Below, one piece after another: positions 17,702 to 26,275 of a stretch of 64,000 bases of DNA. A model generated the notes under the pieces. That model made no database searches. It saw nothing but the letters and a program-made list of their open reading frames with translations, and was not told the origin of the DNA. The position numbers and the translations under genes are program-made. Source of the stretch: JAHRVQ01 sp029941905 (GTDB taxonomy: Bacteria; Pseudomonadota; Gammaproteobacteria; Pseudomonadales; Azotimanducaceae); contig JAPYTQ010000006.1 of NCBI GenBank assembly GCA_029941905.1, forward strand, positions 1-64,000, given 5' to 3'. The stretch's first letter is position 1. Each line of letters starts with the position of its first letter.

Positions 17702-18176
17702 AAGTCAGCTCCCCAAATATGCTTTCGAGCAGACCAGGTGCGAGGTAAATACCTAGCTGGTCCATCAATAACCAAAAACCAAGTGCCAGTCCGAGGGATA
17801 TCGACACCATTCTAGTGATCTTGCGTTCTCCAAGCATAGCGAACGAAATCAACAGCAGCAGGGTGGTTGCGATGACAAAACCCAAATCTTCCAGCAGCAG
17901 GCCATACAGGGACAGCATTACCAGTAAGAGACCGGCAGGGAACCAGTTCAGACCCCTCAAGGCGTTCCAGTTGAAATGGGTTGATGGCATGGCAATCAAC
18001 AGAGCTGAGCAGAGGATGCTGCACGTACCAATCATGTAAGGCATCGTACGAGCGTTAAAGACTTCTTCTTCACTCCAGAAGTCCAGGGGAATTTCACCTG
18101 CAAAGTAGATGTAAGCACAGGAAAGAACCAGGAAGATTAGGCCAACTAATCTTATATTACTAATATAAACAAACAT
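17694..18176 (-). CDS. tctB: tripartite tricarboxylate transporter small subunit TctB
   Basis: The 160-residue hydrophobic protein has four predicted helices, with an N-terminal IRLVGLIFLVLSCAYIYFAGEIPLDFW and a central LGFVIATTLLLLISFAMLGERK, the usual TctB pattern. It forms the small membrane subunit with TctA, and its eight-base overlap with tctA suggests translational coupling. It is placed 25 bases after tctC. Confidence 0.85.
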   Translation of the reverse strand: MFVYISNIRLVGLIFLVLSCAYIYFAGEIPLDFWSEEEVFNARTMPYMIGTCSILCSALLIAMPSTHFNWNALRGLNWFPAGLLLVMLSLYGLLLEDLGFVIATTLLLLISFAMLGERKITRMVSISLGLALGFWLLMDQLGIYLAPGLLESIFGELTFA

Positions 18177-18201
18177 TTATTTAATTATTCTAGATATCAC
18201 A

Positions 18202-19188
18202 TTAAGTTCTTAGGAAGCCCAGCTGGCGCATTAGTTTTTCTATTTCCCGTTCCTGTTGCTCCAGGAAGCGATAGAAATCCTCACCCTCATAGTGCAGGGA
18301 AGTCCAGCCATTTCGGGTCCGCACCTGCTCAAAGGCAGGCGTCGTAATCAACCGGGCAATGGTCTGACGCATTTTTTTATATTGTGTCTGGGATAAACCC
18401 GGCGCCGCAAAAAAACCTCGCCAGTTAGCGAATTCCAGCTCGAAACCTTGTTCTTTCAGCGTCGGTAGCTCCGGCGCGTCATCGAGGCGCGATGGGGCAG
18501 TAACAGCTATGATTCTGACTTCGCCCGCCCGTTGCATGGCAATGGCTTCACTTAAGCCTGTGGACAGAATCTGGCTTTCACCCGTAAGAATCCCTGCCAT
18601 TGCCTTCCCACCCCCGTCATAGGAAACGTAGACCAGTTTTTTTGGGTTTCCACCCGCTAATTCCAGGGCGCGCGCCAGAATGAAATGATCGGTACTCCCG
18701 CGTACAGATCCACCAGCTGCTTTGAGGGAGCGGGGATCTTGCTTGAACTGGGTGACTGCATCTGCAAAATCTTTGATAGGCGAATCTTTAATCACAACAA
18801 AACAACTGTAATCAGCAATAACCGATGCAATGGGTTCCAGGTCTCTGAATGACTGAGGGAATATTTTCTGCAGGGACCTCACCACCATTGGGGTTGAATT
18901 GATTAACAGCGTGTTTTGTTGTCGTTCAGCTGTCTCAATGAGCTTTGCAATGGCCCGTCCGCCGCCGCCCCCCGACAGATTTTCAAAGGATACGTTTGAC
19001 ACGAGATTGGATTTTACCAGTGCTTCGCCAACGCCTCGGGCTGTGCCATCCCAGCCACCTCCAGGGCCCGCGGGAATCAGGAAGTGCATCCGGGTCATCA
19101 CCTCGGGTTTCTCCACACCGGCCGTCTTGGCACTGACCGTAAACGCAAATATCGCTGTCAGCAGGAAACAGACAAGACTTCTCATCAT
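18202..19188 (-). CDS. tctC: tripartite tricarboxylate transporter substrate-binding protein (TctC/Bug family)
   Basis: The 328-residue periplasmic protein starts with a signal peptide (MMRSLVCFLLTAIFAFTVSAKT). The ligand-capping glycine-rich loop PAGPGGGWDGTARGVGEAL is near residue 38, then FENLSGGGGGRAIAKL, then the common AAGGSVRGSTDHF segment. The start ATG at 19188 forms ATGATGA with the lactonase stop, so the two genes are translationally coupled; the longer frame to 19299 runs inside the lactonase gene and is rejected. Bug proteins bind carboxylates; the ligand here is unknown. Confidence 0.9.
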   Translation of the reverse strand: MMRSLVCFLLTAIFAFTVSAKTAGVEKPEVMTRMHFLIPAGPGGGWDGTARGVGEALVKSNLVSNVSFENLSGGGGGRAIAKLIETAERQQNTLLINSTPMVVRSLQKIFPQSFRDLEPIASVIADYSCFVVIKDSPIKDFADAVTQFKQDPRSLKAAGGSVRGSTDHFILARALELAGGNPKKLVYVSYDGGGKAMAGILTGESQILSTGLSEAIAMQRAGEVRIIAVTAPSRLDDAPELPTLKEQGFELEFANWRGFFAAPGLSQTQYKKMRQTIARLITTPAFEQVRTRNGWTSLHYEGEDFYRFLEQQEREIEKLMRQLGFLRT

Positions 19189-20087
19189 TTGTTCAGGAAG
19201 TTCAAAGGCAAACCGGCCTGGGACCAGGGGGTAGAAATTAGCTTGCCGGTCGTGGACTGGGTTATAAATGCTGTTTTTAAGTCCGGGCCGCCAAAGCAAA
19301 TATTCGTGGTCAAAATATCCGGCATGGAGACAAACTCGGCAGATTCGCCATCGACTGAATGAATCGTAATACCACCATTAATCAGGGTAGCGACACAAAT
19401 GTTGCCTGCAGCATCCACAGCGAGTGAGTCAAACATGTGGTAGTCCGGTATCTGAGCCATCATCTTCCTGGGTCCTGCCAGTTTACCCGGTGATTCAATA
19501 TCAAATGCCCAGAGTCGTCCGGTAGGGGTTTCAGCAACGTAGAGACGATGCTCCGCTGGAGACAAACCAATCCCGTTGGGGCCTTCCAAAGGGAAGATGA
19601 CCTCGCTAATCTGGCTGCCATCGGCCAGGGCGTAGTATACGCCAGTACGATCTTTATCCCTGGCCCGATTTTTACCGTGATCCGTAAACCAGAATCCCCC
19701 CTGGGCATCGAAAACGATGTCGTTTGGGCCGCGAAGCGGATGGCCATTGCATTCTGTGTAGAGAACTTCCACCGTGCCAGTGGCCAGATCTACTGCTTCA
19801 ATTCGGCCGCCTGAATAATCACCCGGTTGGTTACCGGGAAAAACAAGGTCGCCTCGCTCGTGCCATTCGAATCCGCCGTTATTACATAGATAACATCTGC
19901 CATCAGGTCCAAGAGCCGCGCCATTAGGCCCACCGCCCGGTTCAGCCACAACTTCTACCTTACCGGAAACAGTGACCCTGCTGAGGGTACCGCGCTGAAT
20001 TTCTACCAACAGGACGCTGCCATCGGGCATTGCTATTGGACCTTCAGGAAACTGTAATCCGCCGGTAACTTCTGATATCTCGGTCAC
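19185..20087 (-). CDS. SMP-30/gluconolactonase/LRE family protein
   Basis: The 300-residue protein is a six-bladed propeller hydrolase. It has GLQFPEGPIAMPDGSVL at the start with the metal-binding Glu (about residue 15), GGGPNGAALGPDGRCYLCNNGG, RGPNDIVFDAQGGFWFTDHG (metal Asn and Asp) and FDSLAVDAAGNICVATL. The family hydrolyses sugar lactones. It leads a four-gene unit with tctCBA, overlapping tctC by four bases, so it probably acts on the imported compound or its lactone. It is divergent from the phytanoyl-CoA dioxygenase-like gene, with 78 bases between starts. Confidence 0.88.
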   Translation of the reverse strand: MTEISEVTGGLQFPEGPIAMPDGSVLLVEIQRGTLSRVTVSGKVEVVAEPGGGPNGAALGPDGRCYLCNNGGFEWHERGDLVFPGNQPGDYSGGRIEAVDLATGTVEVLYTECNGHPLRGPNDIVFDAQGGFWFTDHGKNRARDKDRTGVYYALADGSQISEVIFPLEGPNGIGLSPAEHRLYVAETPTGRLWAFDIESPGKLAGPRKMMAQIPDYHMFDSLAVDAAGNICVATLINGGITIHSVDGESAEFVSMPDILTTNICFGGPDLKTAFITQSTTGKLISTPWSQAGLPLNFLNK

Positions 20088-20165
20088 TCTTTTCTCATTT
20101 TGTTTTAATGGTCATACTATAAAGATCAACAACCGGCTTGAGAAGCTTAAGGTGACGTACCCAAT

Positions 20166-20984
20166 ATGGAATTGAAACCACACCCGCAAAACATTAATTT
20201 CCAATGGCGATACCGCGAGGGCCCCTACAAGGTGATCAGTGCCGGGCAGGCACGGGCGTGGAACGAGGAAGGGTTTTTTCTGTTACGGAACGTGATACCT
20301 GCCGAGCAGCTTGCTGCACTTATCGGAGCAATAGACCCATTTGATCAGAAGACAGAACAATTTCTCGAATCCAGAGGTGGCAAGATGGGCATTTCGAGGT
20401 CCAATGAGCTGACCTTCACGATACACCTGGTAGCCAGGTCAATAATCGCCAGGGATTTCACTCGCAGTACATTGTTTTCGAATCTTTGTCTGGACCTGTT
20501 AGGTCCCGATGCACGCTTGTACTGGGATCAGGCGGTCTACAAAAAACCTGGCAACCCAAGGGAATTTCCATGGCATCAGGACAATGGCTACAATTTTGTC
20601 GAGCCCCAGGACTATTTGACCTGTTGGGTCCCACTCACTGATGCCACGGTAGGCAATGGCTGTCCCTGGGTTATGCCAGGTATCCACCAGCGGGGAACCT
20701 TGAATCACTGGCAGACGGATCTTGGATTCGAATGCCTGGACAACCCGGTGGGAGCGGTACCCATCGAGGCAAAAGCAGGTGATGTTGTCGTGTTTTCGTC
20801 CCTGACACCACATAGAACGGGTCCGAACTTAACCACAGACACCCGCAAGACCTATATCTGCCAGTATGCTCAGGACTCTGCGGCAATGGTTGCAGCAGAT
20901 GGGACACGAAGAGTCCAGCACGATCCTACGAGGCAGTATTCGATCTGCCGAAATGGAGTCGCAGTCGATGCTGAAAACGGCTGA
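20166..20984 (+). CDS. phytanoyl-CoA dioxygenase family protein
   Basis: The 272-residue Fe(II)/2-oxoglutarate dioxygenase has the metal triad His137-x-Asp139 (WHQDNGY) and His216 (PHRTGPN). Arg217 or the later TRKTYICQY segment is likely to bind 2-oxoglutarate. The family hydroxylates diverse lipids, alkaloids and compatible solutes; ectoine hydroxylase and PhyH are members, and this sequence does not point to either. It is divergent from the lactonase-tct unit and may belong to the same catabolic function. Its last 59 bases overlap the RDD gene tail to tail. Confidence 0.87.
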   Translation: MELKPHPQNINFQWRYREGPYKVISAGQARAWNEEGFFLLRNVIPAEQLAALIGAIDPFDQKTEQFLESRGGKMGISRSNELTFTIHLVARSIIARDFTRSTLFSNLCLDLLGPDARLYWDQAVYKKPGNPREFPWHQDNGYNFVEPQDYLTCWVPLTDATVGNGCPWVMPGIHQRGTLNHWQTDLGFECLDNPVGAVPIEAKAGDVVVFSSLTPHRTGPNLTTDTRKTYICQYAQDSAAMVAADGTRRVQHDPTRQYSICRNGVAVDAENG

Positions 20985-21750
20985 GCCAGTCACAATACGA
21001 GGATTCGAAACTGCCGTTGATGTCTATGTTTCCCCGCTTTGATTGGTGAATCACCAGTGTATTCGAGAGCCATTCGTGCAAGCTGCGACGACGATCGTCG
21101 AAGGTGAGTAATAGAATTTCACTCCAAATCCACAGATCCCACCCGTCATCCAGCCTGTCCCAGACACCGTTGGCGAAATGAAAACTGCTGATTTTTGCCG
21201 CAGTCGTTGCCTGCTCGTTCGGCGAAAATCCTTCCGCCATCAACCAGACAATGCTCAGTATCATTCCAAGAGCGAAAAGCAGGTCCGGGCTGTGGCGTCG
21301 AAGCACGATTCCGAAGCTGGGTGAAGTCACCAGATCCTGTTCCACGACTACAATTCCCAGCAATCGTTTACCAATAGTCTGTTGTCCGCCAGCGGTAAAT
21401 CCGATCTGGTACAAGGGATAAAGCAGGGGCAATCCGGCGACACAGTACCAGTAGCCTGTATCGAGTAAAAAGCCAAATAACAGGCCGAACGGAATGTAAA
21501 CAACAAGTAAGTCGATAATCAGGGCAGGTAGCCGGTAAAATATCCCGGCATAGTTTTCGTCACGTGAAATTTTCAGATAGCTGACTGCTGGTCCCGTTGA
21601 AGGGCCAATTCCCTGGATGCGTTGCTCAATCTCGAATTCGACCCATTCAAGTCGGTTCTCGAATTGTGCTCTGTCAACGTGTTCCCTGACACTGACCAGA
21701 GTGTGCAGATCGTAACTTTTGATAAGTTCTCTATATTGCTGGTCTTCCAT
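20926..21750 (-). CDS. RDD family membrane protein
   Basis: The 274-residue protein has a soluble N-terminus, then the RDD module: YAGIFYRLPALIIDLLVVYIPFGLLFGF (helix near residue 75), an Ile/Leu-rich second helix, GGQQTIGKRLLGIVVV near residue 120, and a final FDDRRRSLHEWLSNTLV close. The family is widespread and mostly uncharacterised. The C-terminus runs 59 bases into the 3' end of the converging dioxygenase gene, so a shorter true end cannot be excluded. It is a second, unrelated-sequence RDD protein besides the one at 33.6-34.2 kb. Confidence 0.75.
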   Translation of the reverse strand: MEDQQYRELIKSYDLHTLVSVREHVDRAQFENRLEWVEFEIEQRIQGIGPSTGPAVSYLKISRDENYAGIFYRLPALIIDLLVVYIPFGLLFGFLLDTGYWYCVAGLPLLYPLYQIGFTAGGQQTIGKRLLGIVVVEQDLVTSPSFGIVLRRHSPDLLFALGMILSIVWLMAEGFSPNEQATTAAKISSFHFANGVWDRLDDGWDLWIWSEILLLTFDDRRRSLHEWLSNTLVIHQSKRGNIDINGSFESSYCDWLSRFQHRLRLHFGRSNTAS

Positions 21751-21911
21751 AGCCTTTTTTTTAACCGGAATGTTCTGCCTCAGTGAGTCTTAAACAGATC
21801 CACACTGGAATCAATTTATTTCTCACTCTGCAGCTTCATTTGACAGCATCGCTGAAATCAATACACTGAAACGGTCATTACCGTCAGGGGATAGTTCGAT
21901 GAAGTTGTTTC

Positions 21912-21972
21912 AAGCTCCATAACAAACCGAGTAAGCACGTGGGGACTTACCCATTAAGTCATGGGAGCTCCT
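21912..21972 (+). ncRNA. candidate structured leader of the small basic-peptide gene
   Basis: About 40-100 bases before the small basic ORF several complementary segments compete. GACTTA (21944-21949) pairs with TAAGTC (21955-21960) around a CCCAT loop. GTAAG (21931-21935) can instead pair with CTTAC (21946-21950). AGCTCCAT (21913-21920) matches ATGGgAGCT (21961-21969) as an outer stem. The loop CCCAT is also complementary to ATGGG at 21961-21965. Mutually exclusive stems ahead of a translated small ORF are suggestive of regulation, but this is read by eye only. Confidence 0.3.
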
Positions 21973-22012
21973 CTCGATTTGAAGTCATTCAGGCTATTTA
22001 AGGAGAAGGTTT

Positions 22013-22129
22013 ATGGCAAAAGGCAGAGACAAACGAAAAGTAAATGATCGAGCAAAACCTCAAAAGACGCTCAAAGAAAAACGCCGTGAGAAAAAAGAGA
22101 AGCTGGCTTCGAGAAGCCCAATCTCATAG
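22013..22129 (+). CDS. 38-residue lysine/arginine-rich small protein
   Basis: A clear start with AAGGAGAAGG upstream (TTAAGGAGAAGGTTTATG) encodes MAKGRDKRKVNDRAKPQKTL and then a KEKRREKKEKL tail, ending at TAG 22127. About half the residues are Lys or Arg. Short MAKGxDKK...KEKRxEKK proteins occur in other gammaproteobacteria as unannotated conserved hypotheticals, to my recollection. Such composition would suit nucleic-acid or ribosome binding, which is inference. It stands alone on the plus strand between two minus-strand genes and is preceded by a foldable leader. Confidence 0.7.
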   Translation: MAKGRDKRKVNDRAKPQKTLKEKRREKKEKLASRSPIS

Positions 22130-22215
22130 TTCAAACTTGTAGTTCAAGCTCGTAGATAAAGGTGGAAAGGGGACCAGGGCGTGTTTTCTGCGCCCTGTTT
22201 TCCGGACCGATTAAA

Positions 22216-23367
22216 TTAATTCGCGTTCTTTACCGTGTCAAAAGCCCAATCCAGCCACGGTAGCAATTTCTCGATGTCTGAATCCTCGATGGTGCCGCCA
22301 CCCCAAATACGAATTCCGGCAGGTGCGTCCCGATAGGATCCAATATCATAAGCAACACCTTCATCGCCCAACAGATTGACCATGGCTTTGACAATCGTAC
22401 TTTGTTCATCCGCCTTTTTTTGGATGAACCAGGGATCCTTGATCCTCAGGCAGATTGATGTTGATGAGCGCGTGTTTTCTTCTCGTGCAAGGAACTCGGC
22501 CCAGCTTGACTTCCCAACCCAGGACACCGTGACGGCCAGATTCCGCTCACTGCGATCAATTAAAGCAGTAAGCCCACCGATCCTGGTCGCCCAGGTGAGG
22601 CCGTCCAGCTGATCTTCCACGGCGATCATAGAGGGTGTGTTTATGGTGGCACCCCGGAATATATCGCGAATGAGTTTGCCGCCCTTGGTTAACCGGAACA
22701 GTTTCGGTAAAGGCCAATCCGGCGTATAGCTTTCAAGCCGTTCTACAGCTCTGGGGGAAAGTGCAATCATGCCGTGAGCGGCTTCCCCGCCCATGACTTT
22801 CTGCCAGGACCAGGTTACAACATCCAGTTTCGACCAGTCCAGATCCATGGCGAAGACAGCGGATGTTGCATCGCACAGTGTCAGTCCTGTCCTGTCCGCT
22901 GCAATCCAGTCCGCATCGGGGACCCGAACACCTGAAGTCGTGCCGTTCCAGGCAAAAACAACATCGCGACTGCTATCAACCGTATTCAGATCAGGGAGGT
23001 CGCCGTACTCTGCAGAAATATCCCTGACATCATCGAGCTTTAAATGTTTCTGTATGTCGGTTCTCCAGCCCTGGCTAAAGCTTTCCCAGGAGAGTACATC
23101 GATCCCCCGTTGTCCAAGCAGGTTCCACATTGCCATCTCGAAAGCCCCGGTATCAGAACCTGGCACGATACCCAACAGGTAATCATCCGGTATACCCAGA
23201 ATGGATTTACTCATTTCGATGATTTCACGCAACTTGCCCTTTTCATTGCTGGCTCGATGGGAACGACCCAGACTCTCAGTTGATAAATTGCTGATTGACC
23301 AACCAGGACGTTTCGAGGTCGGCCCAGATGAAAAACAGGGATTGGCGGGTCTAAGTTCGGGTTTCAT
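22216..23367 (-). CDS. serC: phosphoserine aminotransferase, alphaproteobacterial/Methanosarcina type
   Basis: The 383-residue PLP enzyme begins MKPELRPANPCFSSGPTSKRPGW, the opening typical of the TIGR01365-type SerC. SerC converts 3-phosphohydroxypyruvate and glutamate to phosphoserine. The PLP lysine is in TWSWQKVMGGEAAHG (near residue 190), with the cofactor Asp in LCDATSAVFA. The start ATG 23367 is chosen because the opening aligns with the family; ATG 23436 adds 23 unrelated residues. This lineage is common in Alphaproteobacteria and unusual in Gammaproteobacteria, so horizontal origin is possible. thrH at 39.9 kb could supply the next serine step. Confidence 0.85.
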   Translation of the reverse strand: MKPELRPANPCFSSGPTSKRPGWSISNLSTESLGRSHRASNEKGKLREIIEMSKSILGIPDDYLLGIVPGSDTGAFEMAMWNLLGQRGIDVLSWESFSQGWRTDIQKHLKLDDVRDISAEYGDLPDLNTVDSSRDVVFAWNGTTSGVRVPDADWIAADRTGLTLCDATSAVFAMDLDWSKLDVVTWSWQKVMGGEAAHGMIALSPRAVERLESYTPDWPLPKLFRLTKGGKLIRDIFRGATINTPSMIAVEDQLDGLTWATRIGGLTALIDRSERNLAVTVSWVGKSSWAEFLAREENTRSSTSICLRIKDPWFIQKKADEQSTIVKAMVNLLGDEGVAYDIGSYRDAPAGIRIWGGGTIEDSDIEKLLPWLDWAFDTVKNAN

Positions 23368-23503
23368 AATACGACCGTTTCTAAAATCGCGTACTTTATC
23401 GCAATGTGGCTTGCTGCTCCATGGAATTTCATTCACCCGGTCTATTCAAGTTGCTCATCATGGGCCAAAATAATAATGTGGCGTCGGACCACTGGGAACA
23501 ATA

Positions 23504-24715
23504 ATGAACAAACAATACCAGGTCGCGGCCCTAATGGCTGTTTCGGCGATGTTCACCCTGGCGGGTTACGAATTTATCCGTTCTGCATCCACGGTCCTGT
23601 TTAAAACAGCATACGGTGCGCAGAATTTGCCGCTGGTCATGGCGGCAATGCCAGTCGTGGTGTTTCTGGGTGTCGCCCTCTACGGACGAATTCTCACGAC
23701 CCTGGGGCCCAGGCGAACCTTGTTGGTAACATCGCTTGGATCGGGACTGCTTATTTTCTGTTGCTACCTGTTGGTTATCAGTGGTAGCAAAGTGGTTACA
23801 CCGGTCCTTTTTCTGACCAAGGAACTGTATATTGTTCTGCTGATTGAACAATACTGGAGTTATATCAACTCCTCGCTGACCCCGGTCAATGCAAAAAAAC
23901 TCAATGGGCCCATCACTGGTATTGCGGGACTCGGTGGTGCGTTAGGTGGCCCCCTTGTTGGCATGACTGCGAATCAATGGGGCACAGAAACGATGGTGTT
24001 GCTGGCGGCAATTTCAGTCATACCGGCCGCAATGGTTTCCAATATTACCTACCGTCTGTACGGTGAACCGGAGGTGCCGGTTTCAACGTCTGAGAAATCC
24101 GGCTTTATGGGATGGAGCTGGTTGCGCAAAAATCATACTCTGGCTTATCTGCTTGCCATTGTGTTGATGTCACAGGTAGTGGCGGCGGTGCTGGATCTTA
24201 AATTCCAGGGCCTGTTATCAGTGGAATTCGAAGGCCAGCCCGATAAGGAAACTGCTTTTCAGGGTTGGTTCTTTGGTACATTGAATACGAGTGTATTGCT
24301 GTTGCAGTTTGTCATTGCACCACTGCTGATGAGTTTTGTTGCCTTACGCTGGATTCACATCCTGATGCCGGTAATCAGCACGAGCGCAATAGGTTTTGCC
24401 TTGTTCAGTCCATCGGTGTTTAGTGTGGGTCTGGCGTTTTTTCTATTTAAGGCCTTTGACTATTCTGTGTTTAGGGCAGCGAAGGAGGTTCTCTACGTTC
24501 CCCTTGGTTTTGACGAACGCTATCGTGCAAAACAGATAATTGATGTATTCGCGTATCGAACGGGGAAGGGCGCATCTTCGGTCGTGATTGTGCTGTTGCA
24601 GAGGGCTGGTGTAATGATGAGTAATTACTATCTGGCCGCTGGTTTTGTCGCCACACTTGTGTGGCTGGCGCTTATTTTTCCATTGACCCGCGGTGCGAAA
24701 GCAACACAGGATTGA
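23504..24715 (+). CDS. NTT/Npt1-like or MFS-type membrane carrier
   Basis: The 403-residue protein has about 11-12 membrane helices. The segment FRAAKEVLYVPLGFDERYRAKQIIDVFAYRTGKGASS (near residue 325) resembles the conserved region of Npt1/Npt2 nucleotide-transporter-like proteins (REVLFxPLxxxxKYKAKxxIDxxxYRxGD). Free-living bacteria carry such homologues with unknown substrates. The N-terminus YEFIRSASTVLFKTAYGAQNLP also fits that family. It is divergent from serC. A function as an ATP/ADP exchanger should not be assumed. Confidence 0.7.
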   Translation: MNKQYQVAALMAVSAMFTLAGYEFIRSASTVLFKTAYGAQNLPLVMAAMPVVVFLGVALYGRILTTLGPRRTLLVTSLGSGLLIFCCYLLVISGSKVVTPVLFLTKELYIVLLIEQYWSYINSSLTPVNAKKLNGPITGIAGLGGALGGPLVGMTANQWGTETMVLLAAISVIPAAMVSNITYRLYGEPEVPVSTSEKSGFMGWSWLRKNHTLAYLLAIVLMSQVVAAVLDLKFQGLLSVEFEGQPDKETAFQGWFFGTLNTSVLLLQFVIAPLLMSFVALRWIHILMPVISTSAIGFALFSPSVFSVGLAFFLFKAFDYSVFRAAKEVLYVPLGFDERYRAKQIIDVFAYRTGKGASSVVIVLLQRAGVMMSNYYLAAGFVATLVWLALIFPLTRGAKATQD

Positions 24716-24772
24716 CACCCGGCCAGGTACCCCCAATGCCTCTCTGGCAGAGTGTTGGGCTACAGAGATTTC

Positions 24773-25639
24773 CTATTCAATCAGAATATTAGTATCGAGA
24801 GTCCCTGCTGCCAGGGCATTTATCAGATAGGCCAATCGGTGCCCGCCGCGAATGAGTTGCAGAATGACGACAGGTTTTGATCGTTCCAGATACGCCTGAC
24901 CCAGCTTGTCCCCTGAGAAAATTGTGTTGGAGTCTGCATTCAGGTAGGCGTATTCACGGGCCAGGGTGAAGGATTCGTCCATCCACTTCAGCACATTTTG
25001 TTCGTTCAGTTTGAATTGTTCTGCCGACAGGTAGTCCAGACTGGATGGATAACTCAGACCGGCTTTTGCCAGTAGCTCGACATCCCAGAGCTTGTGTAAA
25101 TTGGATTCATTGCCGAACCAGGTAACCCGGATTTTATTGCCACCCCAGTCCTCAAGATTACTGATATGAAGTGGCTGGTGCAGGTCGCCGATATAGTGCC
25201 CCACAAAACGCAGTGCCGCTGCTTTTCTACCGCGTTCCCGGTTACTGCCAGGCTTCTGGTTGAGGTAAGTCAGGTTTCTCTGGATGGCGACAACGATGCA
25301 GTCCAGGGCTGCACAGTCCCGGGTCAGGGCGACACTGTTTTTGTCAGCCGGTACGTTCAGGTAGTGGCTTTCATAACTGCCTGTATACGCGTCATATTTG
25401 GCACCATCTGCCCAGGTACAAGCCTTCACGAGGTCCTGCTGTTCGTTGCCATCAAGGTATTTACCCATTGCCAGCGTTTCTTCTACAAAGGCATGCGCCT
25501 GCGGTGTCAGGTTTGCAACGGCGATTGCACAGATCAGCTGGTGACCTTGTGTGCCCCAGGCAAACACATACCCCGGCGCCAACAACAGGGGCATAAGCGC
25601 CCATATCAGTATGCTCGGTATCCGGGTTTGATTTGTCAT
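24773..25639 (-). CDS. S1/P1 nuclease family protein
   Basis: The 288-residue secreted enzyme has a signal peptide ending VFA, so the mature chain starts at Trp of WGTQGHQ, whose backbone and side chains bind zinc in this family. Further zinc ligands are visible in ACTWADGAKY, SHYLNVP, HYIGDLHQPLHIS, DWGGNKI and NLHKLWDVEL. S1/P1 nucleases cut single-stranded DNA and RNA and release 3'-phosphates from nucleotides. A scavenging role outside the cytoplasm is likely. It converges on the Npt1-like gene. Confidence 0.92.
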   Translation of the reverse strand: MTNQTRIPSILIWALMPLLLAPGYVFAWGTQGHQLICAIAVANLTPQAHAFVEETLAMGKYLDGNEQQDLVKACTWADGAKYDAYTGSYESHYLNVPADKNSVALTRDCAALDCIVVAIQRNLTYLNQKPGSNRERGRKAAALRFVGHYIGDLHQPLHISNLEDWGGNKIRVTWFGNESNLHKLWDVELLAKAGLSYPSSLDYLSAEQFKLNEQNVLKWMDESFTLAREYAYLNADSNTIFSGDKLGQAYLERSKPVVILQLIRGGHRLAYLINALAAGTLDTNILIE

Positions 25640-25810
25640 GCTATGGCTGCGCTACAATCTCTGGTCAAATGGAATAACTCGATCTATGTTAACCAGTTCC
25701 TGTCGGGAAAATGCCTAATTCGATGTAAAATCACAACTTTATTTCTACGACCAGGACCGCCGATATTGATGACCGTTGTCAAGGGTGGTACTTAATCAGA
25801 GATTCCCTAG

Positions 25811-26275
25811 ATGATAGTTGTAAAAAGACGCCAGACAGAGCACGCCATTGTTTATGCCAGTATACGCAGACAGGCAAATGAGGATCCTCGGTTTCGTGGC
25901 CGTCGTGAGGCGGAGCAGCCCTTGTCAGTTGAAGCGGCGCGGCGCCTCATTTCTCACTCACCGAATTCAGTTGTATTAGGGGCGTTCGACCAGGAGGTGT
26001 TTGATCAAGAGGATCTGACTGGAATAGTATCCATGGGGTGGATGGGTCCATCTGCAACACTTTTCGGGTTGTTCGTGGTTCCCGGTTATCGACGCCAGGG
26101 TGTTGCCCGGGCACTGATAGAAACACTGTCCCTTGAGGCAACAAAAGTTTCATGCAGAAATTTGAAACTCGATCTGCTGAAACAAAACAAGCATGCCATC
26201 ACCCTGTACGAAAGTATGGGCTTCCGGCAAGTAGGCACCGACGGCGAAGGTTTTCAGTTTGATCTCTTACTGTAA
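25811..26275 (+). CDS. GNAT family N-acetyltransferase
   Basis: The 154-residue acetyltransferase has the acetyl-CoA motif A, FGLFVVPGYRRQGVARALIETL (near residues 85-106), followed by LDLLKQNKHAITLYESMGFRQVG, the usual motif B. The substrate is unknown. Its 3' end overlaps the C39 exporter gene by 22 bases tail to tail, so it is not in the exporter operon. A role in peptide modification or self-protection is only a guess from location. Confidence 0.85.
   Translation: MIVVKRRQTEHAIVYASIRRQANEDPRFRGRREAEQPLSVEAARRLISHSPNSVVLGAFDQEVFDQEDLTGIVSMGWMGPSATLFGLFVVPGYRRQGVARALIETLSLEATKVSCRNLKLDLLKQNKHAITLYESMGFRQVGTDGEGFQFDLLL

Noticed and set aside
21944..21965. H-type pseudoknot formed by GACTTA/TAAGTC and loop CCCAT with ATGGG
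   Set aside because: There would be no bases to cross the stem grooves, so the full pseudoknot is not sterically credible. The alternative stems are kept as the observation.
25811..26275. GNAT gene as part of the C39 exporter operon
   Set aside because: It is on the opposite strand and meets the exporter gene tail to tail, so cotranscription is excluded.
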